From positions 1,674,001-1,738,000 of the forward strand of contig RCTD01000010.1 in the NCBI GenBank assembly GCA_014898415.1: DNA of 64,000 nucleotides, written 5' to 3'. The position numbers and the translations under genes are program-made. The notes under the pieces were generated by a model. The model was not told the origin of the DNA. It saw nothing but the letters and a program-made list of their open reading frames with translations, and made no database searches. Below are positions 34,634 to 45,237 of the stretch, piece by piece. The stretch comes from Stromatinia cepivora. Taxonomy: Eukaryota; Ascomycota; Leotiomycetes; Helotiales; Sclerotiniaceae. Within the stretch, counting starts at the first letter, position 1; each line of letters begins with the position of its first letter.

Positions 34634-35098
34634 TCACTGAGCATCCTCATCCCTAGGCTTCGCCTCCCAAAGATGTCTCAACCTGATCAACTCCTCCTCA
34701 ACCTTCGCCATCACCTCCTCAGAGTATTCCGGAATATCCAATCCATCCAAGACCTTCATAACCCTCTCCATCTCCTCCTCCACCTCGCGCGCCACTTCCT
34801 CCGGGATCTCCATTTCCTCCAACGCCTTCAAATCCGCCACGGCTTGAACCTGCGCTGCGACTTCGCGCTCTATGAGCGTCCCTTGGGAAAAAACTTCTTG
34901 CACACTGCATTCACGCTGTGGCCAGGGATCTTGCTCGAAGAGCTCACCGCCGGGGCGATGTTTGGGTTGTTCGGCCGTCATGGCTTGAGCGATGGGTTCC
35001 CACATGCAATATGTACTTTGGGTTTTGTTGAAGTCGATGCTGTTGACTACTTTGGTGAGGAAGGCGATTTCGCCTTGGACCCAGGAGACACCTGGCAT
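34634..35098 (-). CDS. Small acidic Myb/SANT-like hypothetical protein, 154 aa
   Basis: A single-exon frame from ATG 35098. The N-terminal 40 residues have the tryptophan spacing of one Myb/SANT-like helix set (SWVQGEIAFLTKVV, then MWEPIAQAM about 20 residues on). The rest is strongly acidic and predicted helical or coiled-coil (EEVAREVEEEMERV, EEVMAKVEEELIRL). Together these suggest a small nuclear or DNA-associated protein, but the Myb match is weak. A 176-codon frame on the opposite strand (34673-35203) is the Leu-rich shadow of this Glu-rich sequence. Confidence 0.55.
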   Translation of the reverse strand: MPGVSWVQGEIAFLTKVVNSIDFNKTQSTYCMWEPIAQAMTAEQPKHRPGGELFEQDPWPQRECSVQEVFSQGTLIEREVAAQVQAVADLKALEEMEIPEEVAREVEEEMERVMKVLDGLDIPEYSEEVMAKVEEELIRLRHLWEAKPRDEDAQ

Positions 35099-35548
35099 TT
35101 TTGCAATTGTTGGTGTTGTAAGTTTTATGTAGAACTTAAAAGATTTCTTGAAAATGTTTTTTATCTAGATGATTGTATGAGTTTTTATCTGGATAGTTGT
35201 TAAGAAGTTGATGGTATAGAATGAAATCTTTACTTACCTATATAGTATCTCAGTTATAGATGTACCGTATATGTTGTTCAGATACTGTTCAAATCCCATC
35301 TTGATATTGTGGTCTTTGTGCCAATTAAAGGATACTCAACTTTTCAATAGTTCAAACTCTGAACAGATACTATTCGAGAATTATTCTATCCTGCTTTGTT
35401 GTTACAACTTACTAGAGGAAAGCAGTCTATAGTAGCACAGGTCTGATGTTTGTAGAGTGCTTATGGGGGTCCGATACCAATAAACTTAATTCATATATCC
35501 CTTAAATTATATCCTACCCCATCCAAAGTTAGACGCCAAGAACATACA
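35099..35548. other. Intergenic
   Basis: No supported gene; promoter of the minus-strand Myb-like gene and 3' flank of the hydratase gene. Confidence 0.5.
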
Positions 35549-36763
35549 CTACAATTTACTCTTCTGAGCCTTACTCTCTTCTCTGGCTGCAGACCCGGGA
35601 GTATTTGCAGCCCCACCAGTCTTCGAACCAGAATTTGCCTTGATACTAGTCATATCCTGATCCAACATTTTCCCATCTCCACTGTTTGAATTGCCGCCCA
35701 CAGGCTTCATTAAAGCTCTTCCATTACTCAAGCAAACCTTTCCACCTTCCACTTTGGTGATGAATCGAATTTCTTCCCATCCTTCTTTGATTTCTCCTGT
35801 TTTCCACATCTCGATGATTAATTTATCACCAGGTTTGACCGGTGATGCAAATCGACATGAGAATTCTCTGATGTTCTTGGGGTCACTACCACCAATAGCT
35901 TTAAGAAGCGCATGAGCAGTGAAATTCCATGATGAAAGACCATGCATGATAGGTCCTCCGAACCCCATCTTCTGACCCGGCTCCGGTGTTGCGTGTAGGG
36001 GATTGTAATCACCGTTCAATCTGCAATTTCAAACCCATTAGTCAGAGACTACAACATTCAGTGGGAAAGTAGAATCATACCTATACAACAATGCACTCTC
36101 CTTAGTAGTCTGATGTTCTATCACAGCATCTGGCTTCTTTCCTTCTGGAGGAGGGAAAGTTTGAGTCGCCGGACCCTTGGGTCCATTCCAATTACCCTGA
36201 CCAACAAAGAATGAAGACCCAACAGCCCTGGTATAAACCTCTCCGCTCTTTTTATCTACGATCTCCTGTTGTGTTTCAACAACCGAGCCAGCTTTCCCCT
36301 TATCATATACACCGATTACTTTAGAGCGGAGTTCAAATGTTTTACCAGCGGAGGTAGGAGGGAGTGGTTTGAGAAAAGTCATTGAACGGCCACCATCAAG
36401 GACACGTCTGTAGTCGAATTTTGGCACACCTGGAATCGGAGTTGCCGAGGAGGCGGCATAAAAGTCAATTACTTCTTGGGTTGTATTTTTGAATGCTTGG
36501 GAGAAGTTAGCTGATTAGTAGAACGAAGGGAAGAACGACCTTACGAAGAATAACAGGATAAGTTGGGAAGATAGCAAAGTTAGGATGTAATTCCTACGAC
36601 TTTATTAGAATATGTCATTTTCAATTGAATATTAGATGCATACGTATAAGAAGTGTAGCTCATCGTTCGTACATCCAATGCTGTTGGCAAAGAGTAAAAC
36701 ATCTCTTGTTAACCAAGAAACCTCCTGTGCGGGATATTCGAAACCAGCTCCTGGACCAGACAT
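35549..36763 (-). CDS. Peroxisomal 2-enoyl-CoA hydratase 2 (MaoC/hot-dog), 351 aa
   Basis: Hydrates trans-2-enoyl-CoA to (3R)-hydroxyacyl-CoA in fatty acid beta-oxidation. Exons: 36644-36763, 36545-36593, 36081-36495 and 35549-36020. The introns are 50, 49 and 60 nt and the sum is 352 codons. An N-terminal hot-dog half (VPKFDYRRVLDGGRS, VGSSFFVGQGN) is followed by the catalytic hydratase-2 motif, here RLNGDYNPLH, with Asp199 and His204 formed just after the last splice, then GFGGPIMHGL. It ends in the peroxisomal signal SKL (KAQKSKL). It lacks the two dehydrogenase domains of the Fox2 multifunctional enzyme and so is a stand-alone hydratase. A Ser/Gly/Ala-rich linker of about 40 residues precedes the SKL. 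Confidence 0.92.
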
Positions 36764-37681
36764 TTTGATGGTTGTATGTTATTGATTTGACTATTATAAA
36801 CGTTTCTTTTGAGTTAATTCTTGAAGATTGAGACTCGAATTGAAGAATATGGGGTAAGAGATAAAAGACAGGAGCACCAGAGCTTTACTTGAGTAGCTAC
36901 CCCAGAATTCCGTTCTTAATCCCCACATTTCGGCCATTTCTCACATGCCGAGGTATCTTTGGAGAAAGCATAATACTCATGTTTACATCAAGACTTGAAC
37001 ATCACTCATATTTTTCTTTGTCCAATATCTAAATGTGGGATATAGGTGGCTTTTTAAGAATATAGCCAGAGGGTGAGTTGGCGACGGATGGATAGAGAAG
37101 GCAAATCTATAGAGTCTAGACTCCCTTCGGAACAATTTTCGAACATGTACTCTAGAATCATTCAGATGCTGGGATGCTCTCTGTCAGGGAATAATTCTCC
37201 AATGACTTTCCTCTCCTTCAAATTCAATTTGTTAAGAATGATTTAGGTATTGAAATGCTTTGTGACTAAATTTTACATGTCACACAGTCACAATGAAAAA
37301 CGTTGGCAAATGGAATCACACTAGTTGTACTCAAGTTTGTATGGGATAGATGCATTCCTCTAAGCCTTATTAAAACGATTAAAACGAACCCATTTTTAAT
37401 GTCGTTGATGTAAGAAAAAAGCCCTCAAGGTGAGCCCTGAACCTTTCAAACCTTTCTCTCCGCGCCAGTAAACAAACTCGCGAACTCTAGAATCCAGGAC
37501 ATTTTCGGTCCATTCTCACCCTGTAACTGTAACTCAAAATTCGAATGTAAGACCATTACGCCAAAGCATCGATCCTTCCCACAATCAAAAAGCAAAAGAA
37601 ACATTAGCCACGTCTGAGTTCGCCTTAATAATCTCAATCCCATAAAAAAGTATCCCCAATAGGTCTTGTGGTATCACCCAC
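36764..37681. other. Intergenic
   Basis: Hydratase promoter on the right side of its start and TFIIB 3' flank. The short minus-strand frames at 37446-37803 overlap the end of TFIIB or follow its stop and are not supported. Confidence 0.5.
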
Positions 37682-38789
37682 TTAACTGACCGGTAGGTTC
37701 TCCATTTTGCCCTTGCCATCAGCAATCCACTCAGGTTCGATGAGTTTCTCTCGATCCGCATACAAGTATTTGTAAGCAGTACGAATGGTACCATCACTAA
37801 CACCAGCTACTTGGGATATATCCTTTGCAGACTTTGGCTTCCCGAGAAGAGCCGATGCCATATAGATGCAAGCGGCTGCAACTGACAAAGGTGATCTACC
37901 AGCGAGATCACCAACGGTAGAAACCTTTTCAGCGAGGCCTTGGGATATTTTGACGAACTGTTGGCTCTTGAGACCAAGTTGACTGCAGTAACGAGTACAG
38001 AGGTCTTTGGCATTGGTTGACGTGGTTGTTTGGTAACCATCTGGAGCTGCAAGGGCTTGAAAGCAATGTTAATATATACCAGTATAAGATCATCAGCTTA
38101 TACAACTTACCACCAGTAGCTTCAGCCCTCGCCTTCTTGGCTGAACTATCTGAAGCAAAGAATTTCTCAAGTGCTTTGAAAGTTCTACCAATATCCTTCT
38201 TCGAAACCTTTGTCAAGGCGTAAATTTCACGGAAGGTTCTAGGGACATCGCACTGACGGCAAGCGATAAAGATACAGCCAGCGATGATGGCTTCTTGGGA
38301 TTTACCTTTGAAGGCTTTAGCGTCATCGACAAGTTTAAAAAGATGCTTCGCGGTATCGGAAACGTTCTTTGGAATGTTAACAGCATCGCAGTGAGCACCG
38401 ATTTCCTTGTAAGCCGCAAGTAAAGCCTTGGTCGATTTATCTGTACCTTGTTTACCTTGAGCACGGTAAAGTTCCCGACTGCGTACGCTGCTATCACCAA
38501 ATGCGATTGTTGTAGAAAGTTGAGAACCGTTCAAAAGAGGATTAGCAGCGTCACCAACACGGGATGGATCATCGTTTCCCTGGTCATCGTTGGAGAATGT
38601 ACGCCATTCAGAGCGGGTGTCAACAATTCGATCACCAATAACTACACCACATGTATCGCAGACCAAGTCTCCAGAAGAAAACTCCTCAACGAGATTTGGT
38701 GGAATCTCCTTGCAGTCCTTGCACATAACCGTGACGTTCAAATTCTGACTCCATTCTGTTGTCTTGTCCAATGGTGGTGGGGCCATCAT
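37682..38789 (-). CDS. SUA7: Transcription initiation factor IIB (TFIIB), 347 aa
   Basis: General factor that bridges TBP and RNA polymerase II at promoters. Exon 1 is 38111-38789 and exon 2 is 37682-38046, with a 64-nt intron (GTAAGT ... TTGCAG); the sum is 348 codons. The zinc ribbon has Cys23, Cys26, Cys44 and Cys47. The B-reader/linker signature RSEWRTFSND is at 59-68, followed by DDPSRVG and NPLL. Two cyclin repeats follow: the first with AAYKEIGAHCDAVNIPK and FKGKSQEAIIAGCIFIACRQ, the second with SVAAACIYMASALLGKPKS and VSDGTIRTAYKYLY. The start is the ATG pair at MMAPPPLDK, which aligns with the yeast N-terminus. The frame is open upstream for about 60 codons but without an ATG. Confidence 0.97.
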
Positions 38790-39903
38790 CTTTGGTTTGT
38801 ATGGTTTTGGTCGATAGATATTATCAAGTTTGTCGAAGACGGGACGTCTCTTTGGCTTACGACGGACTTGTGTTCTTTTCTTCGTGACAGCTAGACGGGT
38901 TCTGATATCCCCTGTAGGTTTATCGCAGAGAAGTGTAGTTGAAAGCTTTATGAAAAGCGGAGAATGCAGTTTGGCGGTATTGTGGGGAAATTAAGGTGAG
39001 TTGGTGAATCGAGACGAGTCCGATAACGGTAATCAAGGGTCCCTTGACGTGTGATTCAAAAACTCGGTCAAACTGAAGGTGAACGGAGTATCGAGAAAGA
39101 AGATGGAGTATGTGTATTGACGGTAGATATTGTAGAGTAAATAAAAATGGGTATAGAGAAGACGCGCGTGGCGAGTCGATTGTAATGTAAACTGCTTTGG
39201 CAACGTCAAAAACTTATCGAGATGCGATTATCGTCTCGAGGAAGGATGTAATTCAACTGAATGCCCGACCCTCGTCAAGTGAACTTCAAGTTAAATAGAT
39301 TAAGTGTTGTGAGGTAGAAGAGTATGGGATGGGAAGATGCGCCTGCTGCTTTCGTCGACGTATTTGAAGATTTTCGCAGAACAAATGACCAGTGAAGGCG
39401 TCCGTGAATAATGTATCAAAATCGTTATTGGAAGCTGTCAGAATTATCGTCGTAAAGATGACCGGCAACTTTGTGATTGTTCAAGAACGATAATGTTACA
39501 GTCTTCTGTTGATGGTGCGAGCGAGCGGTGGTTGTCGAAGAGGTTGAGGTTGTGGTTGAGGTCGAAAAAGCAAGAAAGATTCTTACAAAACAAAGAATGT
39601 CAGCCGCATTGGTATCCGCACTAAAATTTCTAAATTTGTAATAATATCACGTGGCTCAATTTACTTTTTTTTTGTCAGCCTTGAGCCACGCCTTCTTTTG
39701 GTTGCCTTACAAGTACGCATTAAGTTGCGTTGCTCGCTAATGGATCGCGCCGAAGCTCCAGGTCGGTTTGGAAGCTCTTATTAGGTATTCAAACAATATT
39801 CAGAACTCTATACATTTACTGTTGTTCCATCCCATCACCATTCTCTTTACACCTCATCTCACACGCCCTTTTCGAATTCGTCAATCACAACTTCAACTAT
39901 AAA
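38790..39903. promoter_or_regulatory. Divergent promoter region between TFIIB and RPT5
   Basis: About 1.1 kb of shared upstream DNA for two housekeeping genes read in opposite directions. No other gene supported. It contains a 10-bp perfect inverted repeat, described separately, and T-rich tracts near 39664-39673. Confidence 0.6.
39650..39690. promoter_or_regulatory. Inverted repeat CGTGGCTCAA / TTGAGCCACG with overlapping E-box
   Basis: The arms 39650-39659 and 39681-39690 are perfectly complementary over 10 bp with a 21-bp spacer. The left arm overlaps CACGTG (39648-39653). It lies about 215 bp upstream of the RPT5 start. This may be a dimeric transcription-factor site; the factor is not known to me. 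Confidence 0.5.
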
Positions 39904-41453
39904 ATGTCTACATTAGAAGATCTCGATGACCTCGAGAGAGAGCAGAAGGAAGAGAAGAAGGACGATGGCGACAAGGACAAAAAGCCAGATCAAACTAATG
40001 ATGGTGATGCTGAAATGAAAGATTCCGAACCTGAAAAGGAGGAGGATCCAATAGATGAAGAGATCTACAGCTTGGGAACACAAGATATCCTCACGAGGAA
40101 ACGACTTTTGGAGAATGATTCCCGAATTATGAAGAGCGAGTTTCAACGTTTATCACATGAGAAGGCTACGATGGGGGAAAAGATCAAGGACAACCTTGAA
40201 AAAATCGAAAATAACAGGTAGGTTCAGCTACCAAACTGGCAGATTGTCATCACGGTTTGACTCACTAACAATCTGCAGACAGTTGCCATACCTTGTTGGA
40301 AATGTTGTTGAGTTACTCGATCTTGACCCAACAGCCGAATCTGCTGAAGAAGGCGCAAATATCGATCTTGATGCTACCAGAGTCGGAAAATCCGCGGTTA
40401 TCAAGACTTCCACTCGACAAACGATATTCCTTCCATTAATAGGTCTTGTAAATCCAGATGAGCTGAAGCCAGGTGATTTGATTGGTGTCAATAAGGATTC
40501 ATACCTCGTACTGGATACATTACCCGCGGAATATGATAGCAGAGTCAAGGCAATGGAAGTCGATGAGAAACCTACGGAAAAATATACAGATGTAGGAGGG
40601 TTGGACAAACAAATTGAGGAGTTGGTTGAAGCAATTGTATGGCCAATGAAGGAAGCTGATCGCTTTAAGAAGATTGGCATCAAGGCGCCCAAAGGTTTGT
40701 TATGCATGTTATCGGCATAGAAATAGATAATACTGACATTTATAGGTGCTCTTATGTATGGCCCTCCCGGTACTGGAAAAACACTCCTCGCAAGAGCTTG
40801 CGCTGCACAGACAGATGCAACTTTCCTCAAACTCGCCGGTCCTCAACTCGTACAAATGTTCATCGGTGATGGTGCAAAGCTAGTGCGAGATTGTTTTGCA
40901 TTGGCTAAGGAGAAGGCACCAGCAATCATTTTTATTGATGAATTGGATGCTGTTGGTACGAAGCGTTTTGACAGTGAGAAAAGTGGAGATCGTGAGGTAC
41001 AAAGAACTATGTTGGAGCTACTAAATCAACTTGATGGATTCGCCTCGGATGATCGTATTAAGGTATTGGCAGCAACCAACAGAGTCGATGTTCTCGATCC
41101 TGCTTTACTCCGTTCCGGTCGTCTTGATCGAAAGATTGAGTTCCCTCTGCCAAACGAAGAAGCTCGCGCCCAGATTTTGAAGATCCATAGCCGTAAAATG
41201 ACTGTTGATGATGCTGTCAATTGGCCTGAATTGGCAAGAAGTACGGATGAGTTTGGTGGAGCTCAGTTGAAGGCGGTATGTGTGGAAGCTGGTATGATTG
41301 CTCTTAGAATGGGAAAGAACAAAATCAGTCACGAACATTATGTCGATGCCATTGCGGAGGTCCAGGCGAAGAAGAAGGGTATGTTTCAACTACTCTATTC
41401 AATTTTTTCTTCAATACTAACTCATTACAGACACTGTCAACTTCTACGCATAA
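39904..41453 (+). CDS. RPT5: 26S proteasome regulatory ATPase Rpt5 (subunit 6A), 461 aa
   Basis: AAA+ ATPase of the 19S base that unfolds substrates and opens the 20S gate. Exons: 39904-40217, 40279-40694, 40746-41378 and 41431-41453, with introns of 61, 51 and 52 nt and a sum of 462 codons. An acidic N-terminus and coiled coil ([16 protein letters not shown]) lead to an OB domain. The AAA domain has Walker A GPPGTGKT (249-256) and Walker B IIFIDE (304-309). The second region of homology has [17 protein letters not shown] with the arginine fingers. The last exon encodes only seven complete residues, ending TVNFYA. This C-terminal FYA is the HbYX gate-opening motif that docks into the 20S alpha ring, so correct splicing of this micro-exon is needed for function. 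Confidence 0.98.
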
Positions 41454-42046
41454 TGTGACTATTTTAGTGGCGTTTGGCATAGCTTGCACGGCGAAACTTG
41501 TAATCATAGACAAATCATGACATTTTAAATATGACCAAATGGGTTTCCTAGAGACGTCGAGTATAACTCGTGATTGATGAGAGCCAATGGTTATATATTA
41601 ATGAAACTGTCAACCGTTTACTTTCCAGCCTGTGCCGATATGAATGACCTGAACTCATCTCTTTGAAATATGTGAAAATCCATCTTTCAACGGATATTCT
41701 GCCTGGGAGAGACTTTCTAAATTGGAGCGGATCCTATGTAAGCTCTTTGTTAGAAATTGAATATTGGATATGTCCACAAGTGTGAGGGGAACGGATCCAA
41801 GTCACCGGAACATCACATTCACAAATGCCATCTGAAAAAGTTCGCAGTTTTCGATGGCTGGTTCCTTCCTATCTAGTAGATAGCAAAAGAGCTGATATTA
41901 TCCCAGCTGGGAACAGGCACAATACACACTTCAAATTTCAAATTTCCTCTGCAGATTGACATTGTAAGAATCAATCCACTATTCTACTTTCTCCCAAACT
42001 CAGCATCGCAGAACTCCCAGGCGGCATCGCTGGTTGAAGAGCTCTG
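41454..42046. other. Intergenic
   Basis: RPT5 3' flank and 3' flank of the UPRTase relic; nothing else recognised. Confidence 0.5.
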
Positions 42047-42858
42047 TCAGATCAGTTGCGTCGTATTGAACAAACAATCACCTGTATCCGTAACCCCTTT
42101 GCCTCTGAACTTGTTATCGGAAATGCGAAGTGCAACAATGCTGCAGTTTCCTTGTTGAAAGAGTGTGTTTGCAACAATTCCAGTCCCTTCAGCGATAGAT
42201 TGGGCCTGGACAACACCGGCCGCGACTAGAATGCGAACGATCGCATTCAAGTTACGAGTGTGTTGCATAAATTCAATTATCGTTTTGCCGTTGTTGATTC
42301 CGGAATCCACCAACACCACTGTGATCTTCCCTTGAAGATGCTTGGGCATGATGTCCTTGGGATCCTTGGCATGGAGGAACATAGCAAGGGGAAAGACGTC
42401 ATTTATCCCGAGGGCCATGGCTTCTCCACACCGCATTAATGCTACGATCAATGTTTGATTCTCGTGCATTTATCGATGGCCACTGGTCTAATGACCTTGA
42501 ACATGTAGGATTTCGTAGGGCTCAACACCTATCACTTCAGAGATGAGCTCAATCGCCAGGTAGCAACCCATGCTGCGATGATAGTCCCTGAGATCGGGGC
42601 CTTTGTTCGTTGTATCGCGTGTGGGTGTCATTAAAAACTTTGCAGCGTTCTTATCCGTTGCATGAAAGACCTGGAGCTTTGCATGCCGACCTTGGCGGTT
42701 GAACCTTGAATCCAAAAAATTCTGGTCGGTGAGCTTGATCAAGGGAAGCTTTTGAGTATCTAGTCGTGGCAATGCACTGTCGGGAAAGGAAAAATAACTT
42801 GGGATGCACGTAGACCGTCATCGATGGCATTCAGTAACTCTGTCTGGAGTTTCAATTC
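42047..42858 (-). pseudogene. Decayed C-terminal fragment of a UPRTase-domain protein
   Basis: The conceptual minus-strand translation matches the C-terminal uracil-phosphoribosyltransferase-like part of a fungal P-loop-kinase/UPRTase fusion family. Hallmarks are LPRLDTQKLPLI, FLMTPTR, DLRDYHRSMG, ALMRCGEAMALG, VVLVDSGINNGKT (PRPP-loop region) and ISDNKF, ending NTTQLI. The fragment is broken three ways: a one-base frameshift near 42780-42790 between the QVIFPFP and DSALPRL segments, a TAG at 42488-42490 and a TAA at 42470-42472. The two stops flank a TSGHR peptide within an otherwise continuous frame. The whole N-terminal kinase part is missing. The TAG stands where CAG or CAA is expected, consistent with C-to-T change. 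Confidence 0.8.
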
Positions 42859-43444
42859 ACTTTAAATAAAAAATAACTTGTGGCTTGAAAGACAAACAAT
42901 TGTCCTTCACAGTTTTCATTAGAGTGAAAGTTTTACTCAATTGAATGACAAACCTATGCCCCTAAATGCTTCCACGGAGACTTGCATATTTATGCATTCT
43001 TCCACACAGCAAACAATCGTCGAACTAACCAATCAATCCATCACAATTTGTTTGACATAAATGACGCACAACTGTTCACAATGGTGTTATGATCTCAAAA
43101 GTTTATCCATTCTTTTCCACATCTCCTTCCCAGTAAATACAATCTCTCGCTGTATCCTAGTCATCTCAATTATCCTCTTCAGCACCCAATCAAATCATTT
43201 TCAAAATTAAAAGCCTCCTCTAGGTTGTCATGCGCATCTCCTGCAGATAATCCTCTAATCGGTCATACTCAGCCTCAGCGTCCTCACTTGCTTGAGCGAG
43301 CACATCATCATTCCACCCATCAATGGCCGCCTCTACATAATCATCATTCCAGGGACTGTACAACCTACCCTGTCCCTGCATATTATACTGGGGATCTTTC
43401 GCCTCTTTAATCCTCTCCTTCGTCTCAGCCTCTATATGACTTCT
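42859..43444. other. Intergenic
   Basis: No supported gene. A plus-strand frame at 43292-43663 is mostly antisense to the exonuclease-like gene. Confidence 0.45.
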
Positions 43445-44188
43445 CTAGAAGGACTCATTCCCCGGTTCAAGCTTCTTTCTCAACACATCATAAACCCCTG
43501 GAAGCATATCCACGGACGATGCATAGTATTGCATAACTTCTGGTTTCATTGGACGTTGCCCGTGTGCCCGTATCTCAATTTTCTGTACAGCTGTTCGCTT
43601 GGCTTCCCATTCCTTTTTGACGGTAGAAGAGAGAGGACTATGAGGTTCGACACATTTGGCTAGGCCTCTCAATTTGTCTTTTCCGCCAGCTCGCACAGCC
43701 AGCTCCATGAGTTGAATGTCTTTGACTCCGGCTGGCGAGATTTCGCATTTGGTATAGAGGAAATGCGAAATATCGCGGACGTCGAAGAGGATTTTAGGGA
43801 TATGTGGAGATTCGAAGAGAGTTTTGGGTGATATATATTCGGGGGTGTCGGTTTGATGGGCTTGGCCTGGAGAGGGGGCGTGGGTATATTGCATCATGGT
43901 GAGAGATTTATTGGAGGGATGTGTGTTCATGAGGATTTCAGGAGAGAGGGTTGTGAAATCGAGGAGGTAGGTTTCGCTATTTTGAGGGGTTCCGGGAATA
44001 TGGGGAAGAATCCAATGGATTATTAGGACGTAGGGTGTAGCGGTGTTTTGAGGTGCAATTGAGAGGTAGAGGGTGGATGTACAGGTGGGGATTGTGAGGG
44101 CAGAGCTGAGATCATCGAGGAAGGAGATGAGGGAGGGGAGACTATCGACGATTTTGATTGGAGGTGATATTTCAGTTGACGCGGACAT
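43445..44188 (-). CDS. 3'-5' exonuclease-like (DEDD/RNase D fold) protein, probably inactive, 247 aa
   Basis: A single exon. The order of conserved blocks is that of fungal DEDD-type exonuclease-domain proteins: VDSLPSLISFLDDL, a first strand LYLSIAP, a DFTTL segment, IPKILFDVRDISHFL, then AGVKDIQLMELAVRAGG, LAKCVE, and a last block MQYYASSVDMLPGVYDVL. In active members the first strand carries the D-x-E pair (DLEG) and the second block a further Asp. Here the DxE pair is absent (LYLSIA) and the DSD-like part of the second block is DIS. Only the final Asp (SVDMLP) remains. I infer loss of nuclease activity, with a possible nucleic-acid-binding role. An alternative is a divergent family with different catalytic positions. 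Confidence 0.65.
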   Translation of the reverse strand: MSASTEISPPIKIVDSLPSLISFLDDLSSALTIPTCTSTLYLSIAPQNTATPYVLIIHWILPHIPGTPQNSETYLLDFTTLSPEILMNTHPSNKSLTMMQYTHAPSPGQAHQTDTPEYISPKTLFESPHIPKILFDVRDISHFLYTKCEISPAGVKDIQLMELAVRAGGKDKLRGLAKCVEPHSPLSSTVKKEWEAKRTAVQKIEIRAHGQRPMKPEVMQYYASSVDMLPGVYDVLRKKLEPGNESF

Positions 44189-45237
44189 TTTGATCGAGGC
44201 AGAAGATTAAAATGTCAAATTTAAAGTAAAGTTGGATCCATGAATCTTAAGGTTGTTGATCAGCTCATTCTTTTGTTACACATGAAGCGGGAAAGGGACT
44301 CTAATGAGCTGGTCCTATAGGCTGGCTGTATGCACGTATGCACGTCGCCGTCAATAACTTCAAAAAGCAAAAGAAAAAGCAATTGCGTCGTTATAGGGTC
44401 AATTCTGTGTTGGGTTAAGAAAAGAGATATGGGAAAAATGGGAAGTGATAGACAGGGTGATCTTTTGAGCCGAAATTTTTTTCGAAACATGATGCTTGAT
44501 ATTGCGGAAGTGAGCTCGTTATCTGTATTCTTTGCATTGTCGAAAAAAGAAGCGCGCGAGACCCGTATCCCATTTGAAAGAAAGGGGGGTGATGAAAAGA
44601 GTGATCATTTCATTCCGAGAATTGGTTCAAGTTATGATTTTTAGGTATGGTGAGGTGGTTTAGGCTCGTGGGAGCTTCATGGTACCCGCCATTCTTCTCA
44701 ATATCTTTTAAATTGACCCAAGGAAGCGATAGCATTAGATAGAAAAAAACGAGAACGGAATGGTTCAATTGATAGTACAAATCTTTTACATGTATTGATT
44801 TACAGAGAAATATTGATGAGATGTGTTGTCTCCTGTCATCGTTTGGAGTAGCCCCAAACCATCGGCTTGTAAATGTCTGGTAATAGAGCAATACTCAGTT
44901 TATCAGAATCTATCTAGCTTTAAATTTACTAAAATCTCTAATGATAATCAGGATGGAATCCAAGTGGTCTCTGTGGGTAGAGATATGGATATCCATCAGT
45001 GTGTTGAACTTATATACGAGGTCAAATAGTCCGGACTAGGAGCCCAAATTCATTTATTGAATATTCAAAATTCTATGGGTATTTAAAGATCGTTTTTGAT
45101 CGTTTTGATAGATTTATTATCCGAAACGATTTGTAGTAGAGTTGAGTCACATTAGAGATGCAGTGGTATAAATGACACTCGATTCAATCTTATACAATTC
45201 AGAATTGAATATCCTTCGTCATTGGAAGGCGGTCTAA
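44189..45237. other. Intergenic
   Basis: Short frames on both strands (44330-44644 +, 44610-44891 -) have no recognisable domain. Nothing else seen. Confidence 0.45.

Noticed and set aside
34673..35203. 176-codon plus-strand frame rich in Leu, His and Arg
   Set aside because: It is antisense to the Glu-rich Myb-like gene; its Leu-rich content is the mirror of GAG/GAA codons and it has no domain.
40228..40830. 200-codon minus-strand frame across RPT5 exons 2-3
   Set aside because: Runs through two RPT5 splice sites antisense to a confidently assigned gene.
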